Shown here piece by piece: positions 1 to 7,763 of a stretch of 64,000 bases of DNA. Under the pieces are notes generated by a model, which saw nothing but the letters and a program-made list of their open reading frames with translations, was not told the DNA's origin and made no database searches. The position numbers were made by a program, and so were the translations under genes. The stretch comes from Candidatus Tepidiaquacellales bacterium UBA2330. GTDB taxonomy: Bacteria > Bacteroidota > Ignavibacteria > Tepidaquicellales > Tepidaquicellaceae. Where the stretch lies: NCBI GenBank assembly GCA_002344965.1, contig DDUU01000057.1, forward strand, positions 1 through 64,000. Direction: 5' to 3'. Each line of letters opens with the position of its first letter. Positions within the stretch are counted from its first letter, which is position 1.

Positions 1-22
1 AGCGTATGCTGCTGATGAAGTA

Positions 23-57
23 GGTTACAAGTTACGAATTTCGAGTTACGGGTTAAT
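23..57. repeat. short degenerate GTTAC repeats at left edge
   Basis: Three GTTAC-type words occur within about 30 bases (ggttacaa, gttacgaa, gagttacggg). This looks like a short degenerate intergenic repeat. No gene could be supported in bases 1-272: the three forward frames close quickly or carry no recognisable protein, and the rest is AT-rich leader to rpsU. A gene tail ending before base 22 cannot be excluded. Confidence 0.3.
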
Positions 58-260
58 TTATTTCCAGCGTGAATTAAGCACAAAAGGTCAATTATTAATT
101 ATCAATTTATTTACACCAATATAATTAAATTGAATCATGCAATTTATACTTTATAATACAGTATTCGAATTTATGAAATCTATAATTTTTAAAACAGATT
201 CAAACTTTCATTGTAATAGAAAATCAAAATAATTATATTAATAAAATTTTAAAAAGAAAA

Positions 261-265
261 GAGGT
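261..265 (+). promoter_or_regulatory. Shine-Dalgarno site of rpsU
   Basis: GAGGT lies 7 bases before the TTG start of rpsU and matches the standard anti-SD complement over five bases. Most genes in the window have no such site, so it is informative for start choice. In Bacteroidia, rpsU is known as one of the genes that keeps a strong SD. Confidence 0.6.
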
Positions 266-272
266 AATAAAT

Positions 273-470
273 TTGTTAAAAGTAATAGTTCAGGACGGTG
301 AGTCCATAGACAAAGCTCTTAAAAGATTCAAAAAGAAATATGAAAAATCAGGGTTGCTGAAAGAGTTCAGAAGAAGAATGTTCTATACAAAGCCTTCTGT
401 TGAGAAAAAGATGGATAAGGAAAGGGCAATCAGAAAAAATAAGAGAATACTTGCCGAAGAAAATGTTTAA
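273..470 (+). CDS. rpsU: 30S ribosomal protein S21 (bS21)
   Basis: Small basic protein of the 30S subunit, 65 aa, a normal length for bS21. The N-terminal half carries the family pattern around KALKRFKKKYEKSGLLKEFR, followed by a lysine/arginine-rich tail. The start is TTG, chosen because a GAGGT ribosome site sits 7 bases upstream and the family N-terminus (MLKVIVQDGE) begins there. The gene is monocistronic and closes with a hairpin terminator at 493-525. In Bacteroidia bS21 takes part in hiding the 16S anti-SD; whether that holds in this lineage is inference. Confidence 0.93.
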   Translation: MLKVIVQDGESIDKALKRFKKKYEKSGLLKEFRRRMFYTKPSVEKKMDKERAIRKNKRILAEENV

Positions 471-492
471 CTGAAAAATGCGCTTTTAATAA

Positions 493-525
493 AACCCATT
501 GAAAAAGCTCAGTGGGTTTTTTATT
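493..525 (+). terminator. rho-independent terminator after rpsU
   Basis: A 10-bp stem (AACCCATTGA against TCAGTGGGTT, with one G-U pair) and a 6-base loop are followed by a run of T. It separates rpsU from hpt. Confidence 0.8.
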
Positions 526-565
526 TTAAATGATATTCATTATACTTTAAAAAAATTCATAGAAC

Positions 566-1099
566 TTGCCCCAAAAAATACAGAACCAGTTAACCGAATT
601 TATTTCAAAAGAAAAAATTGCGAAACGGGTTACGCAGATCGCAAAACAAATAAATAAAGATTACAAAGGAAAGAAACCAATTTTTATCGGCATACTAAAC
701 GGTTCATTTATATTTCTTTCAGATATAATCAGAGAAGTAAAAATAGAATGTGAGATTGATTTTCTGAAACTTTCGAGTTACGGAGACGAAAAGATTACAT
801 CAGGAAAAGTAAAAATGCTGAAAGAGCTTAATTGCGAAATAAAAGGAAGAGATATAATTGTAGTAGAAGATATAGTGGATTCTGGATTATCGGCAATTTT
901 CATAAAAAAGCTGATTGAAAAACATAAACCTGCTTCATTAAAGTTTATGACTTTGCTTTTTAAAAAAAATATATCCAATCTGAAATTCAAAATAGATTAC
1001 ATCGGATTTGAGATTGAAAATAAATTTGTAGTAGGATACGGACTTGATTATGCGCAGAAATACAGGAATTTAAAAGCTGTATATGTGTTAAATTGTTAA
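566..1099 (+). CDS. hpt: hypoxanthine phosphoribosyltransferase
   Basis: Purine salvage enzyme that joins hypoxanthine or guanine to PRPP to give IMP or GMP in the cytoplasm. At 177 aa it has the normal size of the bacterial Hpt family. The PRPP-binding loop is visible as VVEDIVDSGLS (residues 99-109), and an LSSYGDE segment (69-75) matches the conserved Ser-Tyr loop that closes over the active site. The start is TTG without an SD; there is no internal ATG that keeps the N-terminal helix. ftsH follows after 12 bases, the same hpt-ftsH order seen in many bacteria, so the two are probably co-transcribed. Confidence 0.92.
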   Translation: MPQKIQNQLTEFISKEKIAKRVTQIAKQINKDYKGKKPIFIGILNGSFIFLSDIIREVKIECEIDFLKLSSYGDEKITSGKVKMLKELNCEIKGRDIIVVEDIVDSGLSAIFIKKLIEKHKPASLKFMTLLFKKNISNLKFKIDYIGFEIENKFVVGYGLDYAQKYRNLKAVYVLNC

Positions 1100-1111
1100 A
1101 TTCAAACAATT

Positions 1112-3139
1112 ATGACTGAAAATAATAAAACACCCAAAAAAAATAATAACGAAGAGTTTAACTGGAACAGAGTATTTAAGATTGTTCTGGGTTGGAGTGC
1201 CATACTTATTGGTTTTTTTCTGATTATGGTATATACCAAAGGTTCAGACGGAAAATATTCGGAACTAAAATATGACCAGTATCTTAGATTCCTCAGTGAA
1301 AAAAAGATCGCTTCAGCAGTTATAAAAAAATCCGATAATAATTATGAATTTCTCGGAACACTCAAATCACCCGAAACAATAACTTTAGGAAACAGATCAG
1401 CTACAATTGACAAATTCACAGTGCTGCTTCCTTATACAAATATTGATGACAGTATAGTTAATACATGGACTGAAAGCGGAATTCAGTTCAGCATAGAAAA
1501 AGATGACGGAGGATGGCTCACGCCGTTGCTCGGAGCGCTGCCGTGGATACTAATCATCGCCTTCTGGATAATTATTATGCGAAGGATGCAGTCCGGCGGA
1601 GCAGGCGGTTCAAAAAATATTTTCTCATTCGGCAAATCAAAGGCAAAATTACTGAGCGAGACCGGAACAAAGGTAACATTTCAGGATGTAGCCGGCGCTG
1701 ATGAAGCAAAAGAAGAGTTATCTGAAATTATAGAATTTTTGAAAACACCTGCGAAATTTCAAAAGCTTGGAGGAAAAATACCGAGAGGTGTATTATTATT
1801 AGGTCCTCCCGGAACGGGAAAGACTTTACTTGCAAGAGCAGTGGCAGGGGAGGCTGGAGTTCCGTTCTTTTCTATCAGCGGAGCTGACTTTGTGGAAATG
1901 TTTGTAGGTGTCGGCGCTTCAAGAGTCCGTGACCTTTTTGAACAGGGAAAAAAGAACGCGCCGTGTATTATATTCATAGATGAAATTGACGCTGTGGGAA
2001 GACACAGAGGCGCAGGACTTGGCGGCGGACATGATGAAAGAGAACAAACTTTGAATCAGCTTTTAATTGAGATGGACGGTTTTGAGCAGAATAGCGGTGT
2101 TATTATTATTGCAGCTACAAACAGACCTGATATACTTGATCCGGCATTGTTAAGACCCGGAAGATTTGACAGGCAGGTTGTAGTTGACAGGCCTGATGTA
2201 AAAGGAAGAGAAGGTATTTTAATGGTGCATACAAGAAAGACTCCTCTTGCAAATGATATCAGTATTGATATTCTTGCAAAGGGAACACCGGGTTTTTCCG
2301 GAGCTGATCTTGCTAATCTTGTTAACGAAGCCGCGCTGCTTGCCGCCAGAAGAAATTCTGATAATGTCAGTATGAGGGATTTTGAAGAAGCGAAAGATAA
2401 AGTAATGATGGGAACAGCCAGAAAAAGTCTTATCATTTCAGACAGGGAAAAAAAGACTACGGCTTATCATGAAAGCGGCCACGTAATTGTTGCAAAAATG
2501 ATTCCCGAATCTGATCCTGTACATAAAGTAACAATTATTCCGCGGGGAAGAGCTCTTGGTGTAACTACTTATCTTCCAATGGATGAGAAGCATACGTATT
2601 CAAAGGAATATCTTGAGGCAATGCTTGCATACGCAATGGGCGGCAGAGCTGCTGAGAAATTGATTTTTAATGAATATACAACAGGTGCAAGCAATGATAT
2701 AGACAGAGCTACAAGTATGGCGCGAAGGATGGTTTGCGAATTCGGTATGAGTGAAAAACTCGGACCTATCGCTTACGGCCAAAAACAGGAAGAAATTTTT
2801 CTCGGCAGAGAAATTAATCAGCATAGAGATTACAGTGAATCAACTCAGATCCTTATCGATGATGAAATTAAAAAGATTGTACAGTCTGGTATGGATAAAG
2901 CTGAAAGAATATTAGCGGAAAATATCGGTATTCTTCACAAAATGTCAGAAGCATTACTCGAAAGAGAGATTCTGGATTCTGTTGAAATTGATATGTTAAT
3001 GAAAGGCGAAGAATTGCCTCCTTATCAGAAACCTGAAAAAGAAACTTCAGCAAACTCTAACGGAGAATTTTCAAAGGGAAAAAAGAAAAATGTTGAAGAT
3101 GATAAATTCGCTCCAGGCGATGTTGCACTTGCAAATTAA
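1112..3139 (+). CDS. ftsH: ATP-dependent zinc metalloprotease FtsH
   Basis: Membrane-anchored AAA+ protease that degrades misfolded or regulatory membrane and cytosolic proteins. Two membrane segments lie at about residues 22-41 and 138-157 around a periplasmic domain. Walker A is GPPGTGKT (231-238), Walker B IIFIDE (286-291), and the second region of homology with arginine fingers runs near 335-353. The zinc site is HESGH (453-457), with the third ligand in SNDIDRAT (Asp529). The 675-aa length is normal. A terminator hairpin follows at 3163-3192. Identification is secure. Confidence 0.98.
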   Translation: MTENNKTPKKNNNEEFNWNRVFKIVLGWSAILIGFFLIMVYTKGSDGKYSELKYDQYLRFLSEKKIASAVIKKSDNNYEFLGTLKSPETITLGNRSATIDKFTVLLPYTNIDDSIVNTWTESGIQFSIEKDDGGWLTPLLGALPWILIIAFWIIIMRRMQSGGAGGSKNIFSFGKSKAKLLSETGTKVTFQDVAGADEAKEELSEIIEFLKTPAKFQKLGGKIPRGVLLLGPPGTGKTLLARAVAGEAGVPFFSISGADFVEMFVGVGASRVRDLFEQGKKNAPCIIFIDEIDAVGRHRGAGLGGGHDEREQTLNQLLIEMDGFEQNSGVIIIAATNRPDILDPALLRPGRFDRQVVVDRPDVKGREGILMVHTRKTPLANDISIDILAKGTPGFSGADLANLVNEAALLAARRNSDNVSMRDFEEAKDKVMMGTARKSLIISDREKKTTAYHESGHVIVAKMIPESDPVHKVTIIPRGRALGVTTYLPMDEKHTYSKEYLEAMLAYAMGGRAAEKLIFNEYTTGASNDIDRATSMARRMVCEFGMSEKLGPIAYGQKQEEIFLGREINQHRDYSESTQILIDDEIKKIVQSGMDKAERILAENIGILHKMSEALLEREILDSVEIDMLMKGEELPPYQKPEKETSANSNGEFSKGKKKNVEDDKFAPGDVALAN

Positions 3140-3162
3140 AATATAATTTTAAATCAATAAAT

Positions 3163-3192
3163 AAAAAGCGAGAATTAACTCGCTTTTTTTTT
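3163..3192 (+). terminator. rho-independent terminator after ftsH
   Basis: The stem AAAAGCGAG / CTCGCTTTT with loop AATTAA is followed by a T-run. The next gene starts only about 6 bases after the T-run, so that gene either has its promoter inside this hairpin region or is reached by read-through. Confidence 0.85.
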
Positions 3193-3197
3193 GACTT

Positions 3198-3824
3198 TTG
3201 AGAACAATAAATAAGACTGAATTTAAAAACGAATTATACAGAAAAGGAATTCACCTGTTTTCTTCTGTAATTCCAATTGCATATATATTTATTGAAAGCA
3301 GAGAGTTTATAATCTGGTTTTTATCCGTTCTTACTATTGTAATGTTTACGATAGATTATTTCAGATATAAAAATCCGGGATTTAAAAAATTGTATATGAG
3401 CTTTCTGGGTAATATACTCAGACCGCATGAAGTTAATAAAAAAAAGGCTATGTTTACCGGCGGTTCATATCTTGTGCTTTCATTCCTAATCTGCGTTGTG
3501 ATATTCCCAAAACCTGTTGCAGTAATGTCTATGCTTGTTCTGGTTGTTAGTGATTCATTTGCAGCAATATCAGGAAAACTATTCGGCAGAACTAAAATAG
3601 GCGAGAAGTCACTTGAAGGAAGCGCCGGGTTTTTTATTTCCGGACTGGCAGTATTGTTTGTTACTCCTAAATTAACGGATGACAATATTGAGTATATTGT
3701 TGCCGCAGCTACTTTGCTTATTACTACTGCCTTCGAATTATTACCATTGAAGTTTGATGATAATGTAATAATTCCTGTTTTTTTTGGTGTAACTTACTTA
3801 ATACTTTTTAAATTATTTTTATAA
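3198..3824 (+). CDS. polyprenol/diacylglycerol kinase-like integral membrane protein
   Basis: A 208-aa protein with about six membrane helices, resembling the SEC59/DGK1/VTE5 family of CTP-dependent lipid kinases, often annotated as phosphatidate cytidylyltransferase or dolichol kinase. Visible family features are the N-terminal RKGIHLFSS motif, a VVSDSFAAISGKLFGRTKIGEKSLEG block (written here only as its core VSDSFAAISGK and GEKSLEG), and GSAGFF. The substrate is not known from sequence; an undecaprenol, phytol or diacylglycerol role is possible. The TTG start lies almost directly after the ftsH terminator and has no SD. ychF follows after 14 bases and may be co-transcribed. Confidence 0.75.
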   Translation: MRTINKTEFKNELYRKGIHLFSSVIPIAYIFIESREFIIWFLSVLTIVMFTIDYFRYKNPGFKKLYMSFLGNILRPHEVNKKKAMFTGGSYLVLSFLICVVIFPKPVAVMSMLVLVVSDSFAAISGKLFGRTKIGEKSLEGSAGFFISGLAVLFVTPKLTDDNIEYIVAAATLLITTAFELLPLKFDDNVIIPVFFGVTYLILFKLFL

Positions 3825-3838
3825 AATAAAATCATATA

Positions 3839-4942
3839 ATGTCATTCAGATGCGGAATAGTCGGATTACCGAATGTTGGTAAATCAACTTTATTTAATGC
3901 AATAACTTCATCTCAAAATGCTGAAGCTGCAAACTATCCTTTTTGCACCATTGATCCGAATGTCGGAACGGTCATTGTTCCCGATGAAAGAGTTACTAAA
4001 CTTGTTGAGCTTTTCAATCCGAAGAAAATTGTTCCGGCTACTATAGAGTTTGTTGATATAGCAGGACTTGTCAAGGGAGCGTCAAAAGGCGAAGGACTCG
4101 GTAATCAGTTTCTTTCGCACATAAGAGAAGTGGAAGCAATTATTCATATCGTAAGATGTTTCGAAGATGAAAATATTGTTCACGTCGAAGGTAAGATCGA
4201 TCCTAAGAATGATATTGAGACAATTGAAACTGAACTTATTCTAAAAGACCTGGATACACTTGATAAACGATTAGAGAAAGCAGGAAAAGGAATCAACAGC
4301 GGTGACAAAAAGGCAATTGCAGAAGTGAGTCTGCTTAACAGATTAAAAGAGCATCTGAGCGTTTCCAGACTTGCAAAATATTTTACTACGGGACTGAATG
4401 AAGAGGAATCAGAAATAATTAGAGACCTGCATTTATTAACTGATAAGCCTGTACTTTATGTGGCAAATGTAGATGATAAAAATCTCAAAGGAAATATATT
4501 TTCGGAAACAGTAAAGGAAATAGCAAAAAAGGAAAATGCAGAGTTTTTAATCCTGTCTGTTCAGATAGAATCTGAAATATCACAGCTTGAAACCAAAGAA
4601 GAAAAATCTGAATTCTTAAATGAATTAGGCCTGGAACTTTCCGGGTTGGATAAGCTTATTAAAAAGGGATATGAACTTCTTAATCTGATAACTTTTTTTA
4701 CCGCCGGTGAAAAAGAAGTTCATGCCTGGACCATTCCTAAAAATTTCAAAGCGCCTAAAGCAGCAGGGGAGATACATACTGATTTTGAAAAAGGATTCAT
4801 CAGAGCCGAGATAATAAAATATCCTGATCTTATTGAATATAGATCGGAAAGCGCTGTAAAGGAAAAGGGTCTTATGAGAGTGGAAGGGAAAGATTATGAG
4901 ATTGAAGATGGAGATGTTGTGTTTTTCAGATTCAACGTCTGA
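3839..4942 (+). CDS. ychF: YchF/Obg-like ATPase
   Basis: Universally conserved P-loop ATPase of the Obg family that binds ribosomes and prefers ATP over GTP; linked to translation and oxidative stress. The P-loop is GLPNVGKST (residues 9-17), the G3 region appears as FVDIAGLVKGASKGEGLGNQ, and a TGS domain forms the C-terminus, ending DGDVVFFRFNV. At 367 aa it matches the family. It converges with feoB, with only 3 bases between the stop codons, and no separate terminator is visible there. Confidence 0.97.
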   Translation: MSFRCGIVGLPNVGKSTLFNAITSSQNAEAANYPFCTIDPNVGTVIVPDERVTKLVELFNPKKIVPATIEFVDIAGLVKGASKGEGLGNQFLSHIREVEAIIHIVRCFEDENIVHVEGKIDPKNDIETIETELILKDLDTLDKRLEKAGKGINSGDKKAIAEVSLLNRLKEHLSVSRLAKYFTTGLNEEESEIIRDLHLLTDKPVLYVANVDDKNLKGNIFSETVKEIAKKENAEFLILSVQIESEISQLETKEEKSEFLNELGLELSGLDKLIKKGYELLNLITFFTAGEKEVHAWTIPKNFKAPKAAGEIHTDFEKGFIRAEIIKYPDLIEYRSESAVKEKGLMRVEGKDYEIEDGDVVFFRFNV

Positions 4943-4945
4943 TAA

Positions 4946-6988
4946 TTATTCAACGCCAAAAAATCTTAAGCCGTTAACTGTAATAAAAGCTGATATGTAG
5001 GCAATAAATGTAAATGTAACAATCTGCATTAAAGGAATCTTCCAGCCGCCTGTTTCTTTTTTAGAAATGGCAACAGTAGAAAGACACTGCAGCGCAAATA
5101 CGAAAAAGACAATAAGTCCGGCAGTCGTCGCAGGCGTGAATATTTTAATTTCCGTATTTTCAAATGTCGCATTCTGCATAGCGCTCAGAAGAGAATTCTG
5201 ATTGTCTTCTCCCGTATCAGTAACTTTAAAAATTACCATAAGCGAACTTACAAATACTTCCCTCGCAGCAAAAGTTGCTATAAGCGCAACACCAACTCTC
5301 CAGTCCATTCCCAAAGGCTTCATTACAGGTTCAATAAAATGACCGATCTCAGATGCATAGGAAGTTGCAATCCTTTCAGAATTTTTTAACATAACAATTT
5401 CATCTTCGGACCTTCCGGTTTCATTTACGACAGGATCATAATTCGGCAGATAAGTTAATACCCAGAGTATAACAGATAAATATAAAATTACCGGTCCGGC
5501 TTTTACAACATATTGTTTAGCATTCGAAAACATGCTTGTAATTGAAGAAGCTAACTTTGGTTTTCTGTAAGCCGGAAGTTCAAGTATAAATGAAGAATTG
5601 TCGCTCGTTCTTAAAAATGATTTGCTGAATTTGTTTACAACCGATGCTATTACTAAAGAGCTTACAATACTGAAAATATAAATCAGCGTTAATGTTAAAC
5701 CTCCTGTCAGTGCATCTTCCTTTGGTATCAGAAAGGCAATAAGAAGCGCATAAACCGGTAGTCTTGCGCTGCAGCTCATCAAAGGAATTATGAATATTGT
5801 AAGCATTCTTTCTTTCTTATTTGTTATAGTCCGGGTAGCCATCATTGCCGGGATAGCACAGGCAAATCCTGACAGCATAGGTACAAATGATTTACCGTTT
5901 AAGCCGAGCTTTGACAAAGGTTTATCAATTATCATTGCACCACGGGCCAGAAAACCGGAGTCTTCAAGAAGACTTAATATAAGAAACAGAATCAGTATCT
6001 GCGGAAGGAATACAAGTACAGAGCCGACTCCGCTAATTATACCCTGTGAGAGTAAATTACCGTACCAGTTGTCACCCAATAATTCAGAGGCGCTTTCTGA
6101 TAAAAAGCTAAATGCTTCATTCACTAGATCCATTGCCGGAGCAGCTATATAAAATACTGATGTAAACATTAAAAGCATTGTCAGGAAAAAAATTATAAGT
6201 CCCCAGAATTTATGCAGTACGATCTTATCAAGCTTTAAAGTAAATTCATCCGGTTTCTGAAAAGATCCGGGACTGTTTAAGACAACAAGTTCTTTATTGA
6301 TTTTTACTAAGTCTGTTTCGTTAATATTCTCAGGAATATTTGCGGCGAATATTACATCTTTTTCTATCTGCTCAATCTCTGTGTAGGATTTCAGAAGATT
6401 TTCCCGGCTTAAAGGATAATTCTTTTTCACGGAATTATTTTCTGACATTTTGCCGAGCTGCTGAATGGATTTATTTACTGAAGTTAAAAAATTATCTATG
6501 CCTTCTCCGGTCATTGAGTTTACTTTAACTACATCGCATTTCAGAATTTCGGAAAGTTTCTTATCCGAAATATCAAAACCTTTTTTATGAAGCAGATCGA
6601 GCATAGTAAGAATAACCACTACATTAAACCCAGAGTTAATGAGCTGTCTTACTAAATAAAGATTTCTCGATAGCTGACTCGCATCGACAGTTACTGCTAT
6701 AATATCAGGTGTGCCGTATTCAGGGTGATTGAATAAAGTCTGAACTGATAATTCTTCATCCGGTGATACAGGAAGTAAACTTATTATTCCCGGAGAGTCG
6801 AGTATATTAGCGTTGACCGCATATTTGGATAAAATTTTTGAAACAGAATATTCAACAGTAGAGCCGGGATAATTCACTGTTTTAAATTTCTTACCGCTAA
6901 GCTGATTGAATAATGTTGTTTTACCTGTGTTCGGCTGACCGGTTATTGCTATTAGGGGGGTTTTATTTACTGTAGTCTGTTCCTTCAA
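4946..6988 (-). CDS. feoB: ferrous iron transport protein FeoB
   Basis: Inner-membrane Fe(II) transporter with an N-terminal G domain and a polytopic C-terminal permease carrying the two gate repeats (for example FLPQILILFLILSLLEDSGF). At 680 aa it is in the usual range. The G motifs differ from the common form: G1 is GQPNTGKTT instead of GNPNxGKT, G3 is LDSPGIISL, and G4 is TMLD rather than NxxD. It starts at TTG and overlaps the feoA stop by four bases, so it is translationally coupled to feoA. No FeoC is next to it. Iron control through Fur is inferred from the operon. Confidence 0.95.
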   Translation of the reverse strand: MKEQTTVNKTPLIAITGQPNTGKTTLFNQLSGKKFKTVNYPGSTVEYSVSKILSKYAVNANILDSPGIISLLPVSPDEELSVQTLFNHPEYGTPDIIAVTVDASQLSRNLYLVRQLINSGFNVVVILTMLDLLHKKGFDISDKKLSEILKCDVVKVNSMTGEGIDNFLTSVNKSIQQLGKMSENNSVKKNYPLSRENLLKSYTEIEQIEKDVIFAANIPENINETDLVKINKELVVLNSPGSFQKPDEFTLKLDKIVLHKFWGLIIFFLTMLLMFTSVFYIAAPAMDLVNEAFSFLSESASELLGDNWYGNLLSQGIISGVGSVLVFLPQILILFLILSLLEDSGFLARGAMIIDKPLSKLGLNGKSFVPMLSGFACAIPAMMATRTITNKKERMLTIFIIPLMSCSARLPVYALLIAFLIPKEDALTGGLTLTLIYIFSIVSSLVIASVVNKFSKSFLRTSDNSSFILELPAYRKPKLASSITSMFSNAKQYVVKAGPVILYLSVILWVLTYLPNYDPVVNETGRSEDEIVMLKNSERIATSYASEIGHFIEPVMKPLGMDWRVGVALIATFAAREVFVSSLMVIFKVTDTGEDNQNSLLSAMQNATFENTEIKIFTPATTAGLIVFFVFALQCLSTVAISKKETGGWKIPLMQIVTFTFIAYISAFITVNGLRFFGVE

Positions 6989-7203
6989 ATTTTTATCGAC
7001 GCAGCTTCATTTTTTCTAATTGCTATAATTGATCCCCGTATTGAAAAGGAAATAGGATCGTTGAATAATGTTTTATTCAGCATTTCAATTTCCTGACCGG
7101 GTGTAAATCCAATTTCCATTAGTCTGTGCGATGAGGGATGGGAATTATCTATATCTTCTATTCGCGCTTTCTCTCCGATTTTCATATCAGCTGCAGTTTT
7201 CAT
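6985..7203 (-). CDS. feoA: ferrous iron transport protein FeoA
   Basis: Small SH3-like cytoplasmic partner of FeoB. The core MKIGEKARIEDID, a MEIGFTPGQEIEML stretch and the final GSIIAIRKNEAASIKI match the FeoA pattern. I place the start at the ATG at 7203 (72 aa); a TTG at 7230 would add nine residues. It overlaps feoB by four bases and follows fur by 26-53 bases, so fur-feoA-feoB form one unit. Confidence 0.9.
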   Translation of the reverse strand: MKTAADMKIGEKARIEDIDNSHPSSHRLMEIGFTPGQEIEMLNKTLFNDPISFSIRGSIIAIRKNEAASIKI

Positions 7204-7255
7204 ATTATCTGTTATTTTATGTTTATTCAAAATTATACAATGGTTTTTTATAATA

Positions 7256-7711
7256 TTAATTACCGGAATTGTTCTTACATGTTTTTACGTCATTGCATTT
7301 TGCAAATACCTGCAGAGTATGGTCCACCATTTTAAAATTATTATCCTTACAGATTTTATCCTGAATTTTTTCTATCTGAGGGTATTCAAACTCGATAATC
7401 TTATTGCAGTTTACACAGATCAGGTGATAATGCGGCTTTCTGCCGATCTTTGTTTCGTATCTTGTGCGGTCACCTTTGAAATTATGCTTGGTCAGTATGT
7501 CGCATTCGCTCATAAGTTCAAGCGTCTTGTAAACAGTAGCCCGTGATACATTGAGATAATCATTCTTCATTTTAAGATAAAGCTCATCAGCATCAAAATG
7601 CTCCTCCATATTCAAAGCAGCATTGAGTATCAGAAACCTTTCATTTGTAATGCGATGAGCGTTATCCTTCAGATAAGCTATAAACGTATTTTTAATTTCT
7701 TCGAAAGTCAA
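7256..7711 (-). CDS. fur: Fur-family metal-dependent repressor
   Basis: A 151-aa ferric-uptake-type regulator. The winged-helix region shows HRITNERFLIL and the recognition helix VSRATVYKTLELM (about 55-67); the HYHLICVNC stretch holds the metal and structural-zinc region. Cys99/Cys102 form one CxxC; the second pair is Cys139/Cys145, with wider spacing than the usual CxxC. The position in front of feoAB favours an iron-sensing Fur over PerR or Zur, but sequence alone cannot decide. Start is TTG. A perfect inverted repeat 12 bases upstream suggests autoregulation. Confidence 0.92.
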   Translation of the reverse strand: MTFEEIKNTFIAYLKDNAHRITNERFLILNAALNMEEHFDADELYLKMKNDYLNVSRATVYKTLELMSECDILTKHNFKGDRTRYETKIGRKPHYHLICVNCNKIIEFEYPQIEKIQDKICKDNNFKMVDHTLQVFAKCNDVKTCKNNSGN

Positions 7712-7722
7712 TTTCAGTTTCC

Positions 7723-7745
7723 TTATTAAGAATTTGTCTTAATAA
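7723..7745. promoter_or_regulatory. operator-like palindrome before fur
   Basis: A perfect inverted repeat: TTATTAAGA, spacer ATTTG, TCTTAATAA. It lies 12 bases before the fur start codon, in the 52-base gap after the lysine aminotransferase gene. Size (23 bp) and AT-rich arms resemble Fur/PerR boxes without matching the classical GATAATGATAATCATTATC. A hairpin or terminator is less likely because no T-run follows. Confidence 0.6.
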
Positions 7746-7763
7746 AGATAGAGAAATTACATT

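Noticed and set aside
1..124. Open frame of about 40 codons at the left edge
   Set aside because: No recognisable protein motif, and it runs through GTTAC repeats and AT-rich DNA; probably non-coding.
771..784. 13-base match between hpt and the left-edge repeat (TTTCGAGTTACGG)
   Set aside because: In hpt the bases encode the conserved LSSYG loop; a chance match is more likely than a mobile repeat.
5790..6152. Plus-strand frame across feoB
   Set aside because: It is a shadow of the real minus-strand FeoB gene and has no family features.
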